DNA from: Acanthacorydalis orientalis
Lineage: Eukaryota > Arthropoda > Insecta > Megaloptera > Corydalidae
Assembly: GCA_034766995.1 (NCBI GenBank)
Contig: CM068314.1
Coordinates: 14,166,701 to 14,230,700 of the forward strand
DNA length: 64,000 nt
Direction: 5' to 3'
Below, piece by piece: positions 58,317 to 64,000 of the stretch; positions within the stretch are counted from its first letter, which is position 1; each line of letters starts with the position of its first letter. The notes beneath the pieces are model-generated. The model was not told where the DNA came from, made no database searches, and worked only from the letters and a program-made list of their open reading frames with translations. The position numbers were made by a program, and so were the translations under genes.

Positions 58317-58554
58317 TGACAAATGTATTCTTTACATCCTGCAAACCACAAAAAAGTTCTGTCCAAAAATATTCAATACATTTGTATTGATCATTTTTGA
58401 TTATTTATTATAATCATAATGTCAAGGTACAGAAAAATCCAACTTATGTAAAATTAAATCTGTCAATTTTTATCTGAGTTTTTTGTCTATTCTCTAGAAC
58501 GGAAAAAGAATTTATTTATGAAAGTGAATTAGCCACAGTACCAAAACTGTATTG
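58317..58554. repeat. Foldback family, two-arm copy with inner deletion
   Basis: CATCCTGCAAACCACAAAA and TTGATCATTTTTGATTATTT lie in the left half with AAGGTACAGAAAAA. The right end keeps GTGAATTAGCCACAGTACC and AAAACTGTATTG. It starts about 30 bp after the end of hAT copy 2. Confidence 0.82.
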
Positions 58555-59229
58555 TCGTTTGGTATTTACATATTTTTGTCAATTTTAGTTATACAAATTA
58601 ATAATGATAGAAGATCGAATTGAGCCGTTTATAAACATATTTTTTTAAAAAAAATGTATTGAAATAAATTGAAAACAAAATATTTTTACTATAAACATAA
58701 CACATATCGTATTTGTATGCATGGATATCGAACAAAAATAAAAATGACTAATTGTAAATACCTGCTTTTTTTAAAAAAAGAACAGGGAAAAAAGCGTTTG
58801 GCATTTGATCGAATAACATAAATGATATGAAAACAGACTTTGTGCTTAACAAAAAGTGAAACAATGTGAGTAAATGTGTTTTGTATATAATAATTTATAC
58901 AATTGTTGAATACAGTAACGCGACTGGAAAAAAGATCTAATGTTGATCGCGCGCGCATATACACAATTCATCCTTGAGAACAGTTTATTTACCGAGAAGG
59001 AAATGTCAGCGATGTAATATAAATCTCGTTAAACGTCTGTTCAATTGCGCATTATACGCTTTCGTACGGATAAATAATCATAAATAAAAATCACGGCGCG
59101 AGATTCAAGATAAATGATATTTTTTGAAAAAAAAAAATAAATAGCGGTTTAAAAATAATTTTATGTCCTTTACTTTTATAGCTCACTGCAGAAACGTCGT
59201 TTTTACTGTACCGCATTCGCAACGCACAT

Positions 59230-59231
<2 letters not shown>

Positions 59232-59292
<61 letters not shown>
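59232..59292. repeat. TA microsatellite
   Basis: Pure run of about 30 units, 155 bp from the mariner relic at 59448. Confidence 0.97.
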
Positions 59293-59295
<3 letters not shown>

Positions 59296-59447
59296 CCCTT
59301 AAGAATTTTTTAGTTGTCATATGACTGTACAAATATCAAAATAATACTTTTGACACATCTAAATTTTCAATTTTGATATCGACTAAAACTAATATTACCT
59401 TTTCTCACAAATTACTAAAATTTTCCTTCAAATTTCTATACATGTCA

Positions 59448-59970
59448 TCATGTGGCATGTTCGTGTGTCAATTGAATGACGAGAATTTCTTTATAAATCC
59501 TTAAATAAAAAAAAACTACATGAATATATGCTGTCATACCTTCGCAATAGTCTCCTCCGAGCATGACGCATTTGCGCGAGCGCTTCTCCCAATTCTGGAA
59601 ACAGCCGCGAAAATCATCTGAAGTGAACGCCTTTAATACCTGCGCCGTGTGCATTTGGATGTCCTGAATGTCATCAAAACGCTGACCTTTTATCGGAGAC
59701 TTCATACGAGGAAGTAAAGAACAAAAAAGTCGCAGGGCGCTAAGTCCCGACTGTAAAGGGGATGGGGTAGTACCGGAATTTGTTTAAAACTCTTATACGG
59801 TTGACGACGAGTGAGCAGACGCTTTCTCGTGATGCAAAGTCCATCCTTCAGCCACCAAATTAGAACAAACTCTCACAATTCTCTATCTCAAACGCTCCAG
59901 TACAGTAAGTAAAACAGTGTTGACTGTCTGGTTCGGTGTAACAAACTCTTTGTGAACCACCCCTTGGATA
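59448..59970 (-). mobile_element. Mariner relic of a separate lineage (catalytic to C-terminal part)
   Basis: The - strand pieces include GVVHKEFVTPNQTVN, then LVAEGWTLHHEKASAHSS, where the second catalytic Asp has become Glu, an SRDLAPCDFF-like segment at the third Asp, and the open frame MKSPIKGQRFDDIQDIQ...ALKAFTSDDFRGCFQNW...CVMLGGDYCEG at the C-terminus. The EFVxPxQTVN and GGDYxEG motifs mark a lineage distinct from the other mariners here. The 5' half is absent. Confidence 0.87.
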
Positions 59971-60221
59971 TATAATTTATCATAATTATACATAAATTAC
60001 ACAAGATTTTTTATTATTATTTTTTCCTTTCTCCTTCATCTTCTTTCTTTGTTGTTCCGTGGAACTCTAGTACTAGCAATATTTATTTTTGTTTCATAAA
60101 TTTTTTATCTCATTATCTAATATTTGCTTATGAAATCCATACTTGGTACAAATCTTATTATATTTAAAACATTTAATTCAGAGCATGTCATTAACATTCT
60201 CTTAACGATAAATATTTTTTA

Positions 60222-60586
60222 AGATTCATAAATCATTTTCCTTTTCGAAAATCACAAAAAAATTCTGATCAAAATGTGCAATAAATTTATTAATTCGTTT
60301 CGATTGTTGCTTGTACGCATTACAATGGAAATGTCATCATCCTCATAGCGCCAAAGTACAGAAAAAACGGAAATTTAGAAAAATCAAAGAATGGATTTGT
60401 CTGTACGCTGGTGTTCAGATAATACTGGTATCGAGATCGAAATTTGCATAAGCAACAATTAAAAACGATCAGTTATTTGAACGGTTTATTGACCATTTTT
60501 GATCAAATAAAAACGATGTGGTTTCTGGGAGAAAAACAAATTGAGTAGCGAAAGTGAATTTAGCCACTGTATCAGAATTGTATTGA
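60222..60586. repeat. Foldback family, full-length type copy, 365 bp
   Basis: In the left arm, AATCACAAAAAAATTCTGAT, TCGATTGTTGCTTGTACGC and CATCATCCTCATAGCGCCAA run to AGTACAGAAAAA. After a short loop, TGTACGCTGGTGTTCAGA begins the right arm, ending GTGAATTTAGCCACTGTATC and AGAATTGTATTG. Confidence 0.87.
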
Positions 60587-60849
60587 AATAAATTTGATAA
60601 TTGATATTTTTCGGAATGAATTAAATGAAAGTGTATACAGACAATTTTCCAAAACAGACATGTAGTCAATTTAGAACACGTGTTAACCCAGTAATAATTA
60701 TTACGGAGTTATTTGTAATAATAAAAATATAAAACATAATTAGGTAAGCAATTCGGTAATTATAAAATAAATATATGTATATCACGCGCAAATAGAAAGT
60801 GTTAATGATACATAAAGTAATTTCGTTTATATTAATTATTAAATATATA

Positions 60850-60853
<4 letters not shown>

Positions 60854-60891
<38 letters not shown>
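60854..60891. repeat. TA microsatellite
   Basis: Pure run of about 18 units. Confidence 0.97.
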
Positions 60892-60893
<2 letters not shown>

Positions 60894-61122
60894 CAATTTA
60901 AAATTTAATTAATATATTAATAAATAATATGTCGTTATATGATGTTAATTAAGTTCAAATGTTGATTAAAAAATAACATTTTAATTATAAATCCAACCAA
61001 ACCGATCGAAATAAAATTTCGTTTAAAACATCAAAAGAAAAATGTTTTATGGACGATATTAATTACCTTAAATAATTTATTATAATTGATATTAATTATT
61101 TATTAAATATATTTTGTATGTA

Positions 61123-62372
61123 TTGGATTGGAACAAACATTTTTAAGATGAAATTCAAAGCTGGTGTTTATTTATTTGTACATATATTTATTCTAATACA
61201 TGCGTGACATTTTGATCCACCGTTTTTCGCCATCTTTCACGTAGTTTCATAATTCCGTCCTCCCAGAATTTGGCATCTTTCTGGGCGATGAATTGGTTCA
61301 AGTGGTTTCTGCAAGCTTTCGGGGAAGTGAAGTTTTTCGGTTAAGGGAATTCTGTAGGGACCAGAACAAATGGTAATCTGAAGGTACAAGATCATATGAA
61401 TATGGCGGGTGAGGTAGGACGTCCTAGCCAATCTGCACCAATTTCTGCTGGGTTTGCAAGGAGACGTGAGGTCTAGCGTTGTCTTGATGGAAAACGATAC
61501 CCTTCAGATTGGCCAATTCTGGACGCTTTTGATCGATTGTCGCCTTTAATTGGTCCAATTGACCACAATACTTCTCCAAATTTATCATCTGATTGTTTGG
61601 GAGAAGCTTGTAATACACAACATCCTACCAATCCCACCAGATATACAATATCATCTTCTTCGGATGAAAATCCGCTTTTCGAGTGACTAAAGGAGCCTCA
61701 TTTCATTTTCCTCAAGACATTTTTCGATCCACATTATTATAGACTACTCTATTTTTCATCGCCCGTGATTAATCGTTTTAGAAACGGGTCGTTTTGGTTT
61801 CTTTTAGGAGCGAATCACTGATGGAAATGCGTTCCATTAAACTCCTTCCAGTTAAATTATGAAGCATCCAAACATCGTAGTGATTCACATATCCAAGTAT
61901 CTCCAAATGCCTCCAAACATTCGTATGAGACACCTGAAACATCTCTGCAAGGTCCCGCGTCGTATGACGTTGACTACTTGCAATAAGTGTTGCAATTTTG
62001 TCATTATCGACAACTGCAGCCCTACCGGAACGCTCTCAAGGTCGAATTTTTCATCTCTGATCGAGCGAACCACTTTCGAACAATACTACCATCTACGACA
62101 TCTTCTCCATAAACGGCGGATATCTTTTTTGCTGTCTCTGCAGCGCTTTTCCTCTCCAGAAATAAAACAACATCAGATGACGAAAATGCATCTTATATTC
62201 TTACATTTTCGACTTTAAATTTAACGGACTTAAAATTCACAAAATTGCACAAAAATAGCAGAGAAAGACACGTTGGGATGTCACCTGTCAAAATAACACA
62301 TATATAGTCATGTCATATAATGCAATTTATGACACATATCCAAAAAGGCTACGAACTTTTGTTCCAACCCAA
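61123..62372 (-). mobile_element. Mariner element, full length but decayed
   Basis: TIRs TTGGATTGGAACAAA (left) and its counterpart at the right end enclose 1250 bp, the usual mariner size, with TA on both sides (61121-61122 and 62373-62374). The - strand encodes transposase pieces in several frames: a helix-turn-helix part (RHTTRDLAEMFQVSHTNV), ITGDEK with the first catalytic Asp, LLPNNQ, FHQDNARPH with the second Asp, and SYDLVPSDYHLF, which holds the third Asp of the DD34D triad. Frameshifts and stops, including one just after the second-Asp region, make it non-autonomous. It is closest to the relic at 27040, which shares the SLQNSLN motif. Confidence 0.93.
61424..61618 (-). pseudogene. 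Mariner transposase catalytic fragment
   Basis: This is the longest open piece of the transposase in the 61123 element, 64 codons. It runs from YYKLLPNNQ through YCGQLDQL and KRPELANLKG to FHQDNARPH, ending at a stop just before the third-Asp segment. It is a relic; the family's enzyme is about 340-350 residues. Confidence 0.9.
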
Positions 62373-62374
62373 TA

Positions 62375-63018
62375 TATTTGTATATTAGTACTATAGATTT
62401 CATCTCGTTTTATTCCTTCTCTATTTCGTTTTCTTCGAGTATTTCTGCAGTATAATATAATTACAGGTCTTAAAAAAAATGTTTTGAATTTAATTTTATG
62501 CCTGCATATGACCCTACCAGCATATCTACATAGAACCTCTGACCGATTTCAATGTATTGTCTGCCTGCACCTGTACCATTCCCCGACTAATATATTAACG
62601 TTCTTAATACGTTTCTTTCGCAATGTGCTGTTCGAGAAAGGTCTCGAGTTATGGCCAGCAGGTATACACGTAAACCACTATTTGAAAAGATCCCTTCACG
62701 TAATAAATAATCATTATACTCAGTGGTGTACGTTGTCTAATTCGATTCCTAAGGCCATAATGTTCTTATAATGTTTTGCATAATATTATTCATATATGTA
62801 CGGCATTCGAACACTATTACAAACCAATTATATGTATTGGAGACCAGGTATTTATTATAAACACTCAATAAATAATATAAAATAGAATAAAGAATCAGTC
62901 GTTTATATTTTACTTAATGGTTTTGTAAATATAATAATAAAATTGCACTAAAAAATATTGAAAAATGTCATTGCAGGTTTAACTCCATTATTCATTTACA
63001 AGGACACTTTCAAATTGC

Positions 63019-63082
<64 letters not shown>

Positions 63083-64000
63083 GTAAAAGATCATTAAAAT
63101 ATTAAATAAGTTATATTAATTAAATATATTAGTAATAATTGTCATTTATAGTGAGTAAATTATGACGAGGCCACTAATGTAAATTGATATAATCTTCGAT
63201 GAATAAATAAAATAATAAAAATATTATAGTAAACATCCGAAATCGTTTATTATACATATATATTTTTTTAGAACGCACCTGTATGAATTAAGCAGGTGCA
63301 CATTGTATAATTGCATCGAATTAAAAACTTTCTAACTTCCTTGTCTTCCTGGATTATATATCTTTTAAATAATAAATTATTCTTGTCTGCATTTTTTTAA
63401 TATTATAATTCTTGATTAATAATCATAACACATTTTAGCTCATTTCTTATCTAGAGCTTGAATAGAGCAACGATTTTTCAGAATGCGTCCCAGATAAATA
63501 TTTAAAATGGCAGTATATTAATAAGTCATCATTTCTAAACATTTTTTTTATATGGAAATACAGTTATGTTTTAATTTATTCTTTTTTTGTTTAATTTCGG
63601 AAATTATAAACTGAAAATTGTAAAAATTGATTTAAAATATGTTTAAAATAGGCTCAAAGTATGATAATGTATGATATATGGTGTTTACTTGTTAAAGAAG
63701 TTTGAAAACCTCCGGAATATTATTGAAATATTCATAAGAATCAAAATGGAAATAGGGTTATCGTCTTGAGAATGTGAAAGTCATCAAAACGAATCTAATA
63801 AGGAAGCTGAATGCTATTTCGGAAGATGAATTTTGTTATAGCTTCCAAACTTTATTTCACTGCTCGGGGTTTTGTGTATAGAGAGAGGAAGAGACAATGC
63901 TGTATGTTTTATTTATCTTTGTGTCGTATAATCATAAAAGAGACAAATACAGCAATATCGTAAATACAGTACATACTGACATGAAATCGGATTCATAAAT
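62375..64000. other. AT-rich stretch after the full-length mariner
   Basis: The first 400 bp are of more even composition and contain a 95-codon frame (62484-62771) with no domain. A donor-like GCCAGCAG|GTATAC lies at 62661. The rest is AT-rich with one TA microsatellite. Confidence 0.45.
63021..63080. repeat. TA microsatellite
   Basis: Pure run of about 29 units. Confidence 0.97.

Noticed and set aside
61859..62218. A 119-codon + strand frame
   Set aside because: It is antisense to the mariner transposase N-terminal region of the 61123 element.

Overview
The window is AT-rich animal nuclear DNA, most likely from an arthropod and plausibly an insect. Three things point that way: metazoan-type U5 snRNA genes, many decayed mariner transposons from several lineages, and 28 long TA microsatellites. 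The species cannot be named from the sequence. I found no intact protein-coding gene. The longest open frames are microsatellite translations (Tyr-Ile runs), chance frames in AT-rich DNA, or fragments of mariner transposase. The window therefore looks like intergenic or deep-intron DNA.

The one clear host locus is at about 51.2-53.1 kb: a tandem array of six U5 spliceosomal snRNA units on the + strand, spaced about 270-365 bp. Three units (51319, 51944, 52992) keep the U5 5' stem, the invariant loop, an Sm site and the 3' hairpin. They alternate with three degenerate units (51674, 52280, 52645). The first and last intact copies share an almost identical block of about 60 bp upstream, in the position of an snRNA promoter element.

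Mobile elements fill most of the rest. (1) Mariner elements of at least five types are present. The best preserved is 61123-62372, 1.25 kb with terminal inverted repeats (TIRs) and a TA duplication. One lineage also forms a deletion series of about 564, 320 and 80 bp that shares one right-hand junction. (2) A foldback element of about 340 bp has two inverted arms of about 160 bp. I count roughly 30 whole or partial copies from 6.4 to 60.6 kb, the commonest dispersed repeat here. (3) A hAT-like element occurs twice (47658, 56722). Both copies carry the same 80-bp mini-mariner at the same internal place, so the compound element spread as one unit; the second has a perfect 8-bp target duplication and contains a larger mariner relic. 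(4) There is a pogo/Tigger-like 731-bp element (44220) and an unassigned 709-bp TIR element (49802).

TA microsatellites occur about every 2.3 kb, and several mariner ends sit directly against one, as expected for elements that insert at TA. Other structure includes two adjacent palindromes at 42316-42412 (the first with perfect 31-bp arms), an 83-bp stretch with good splice sites at both ends (4375-4457), and a few GC-richer islands that could be promoters or first exons (about 5.5, 16.1, 34.9 and 40.7 kb). Stretches not listed hold AT-rich DNA in which I recognise nothing.
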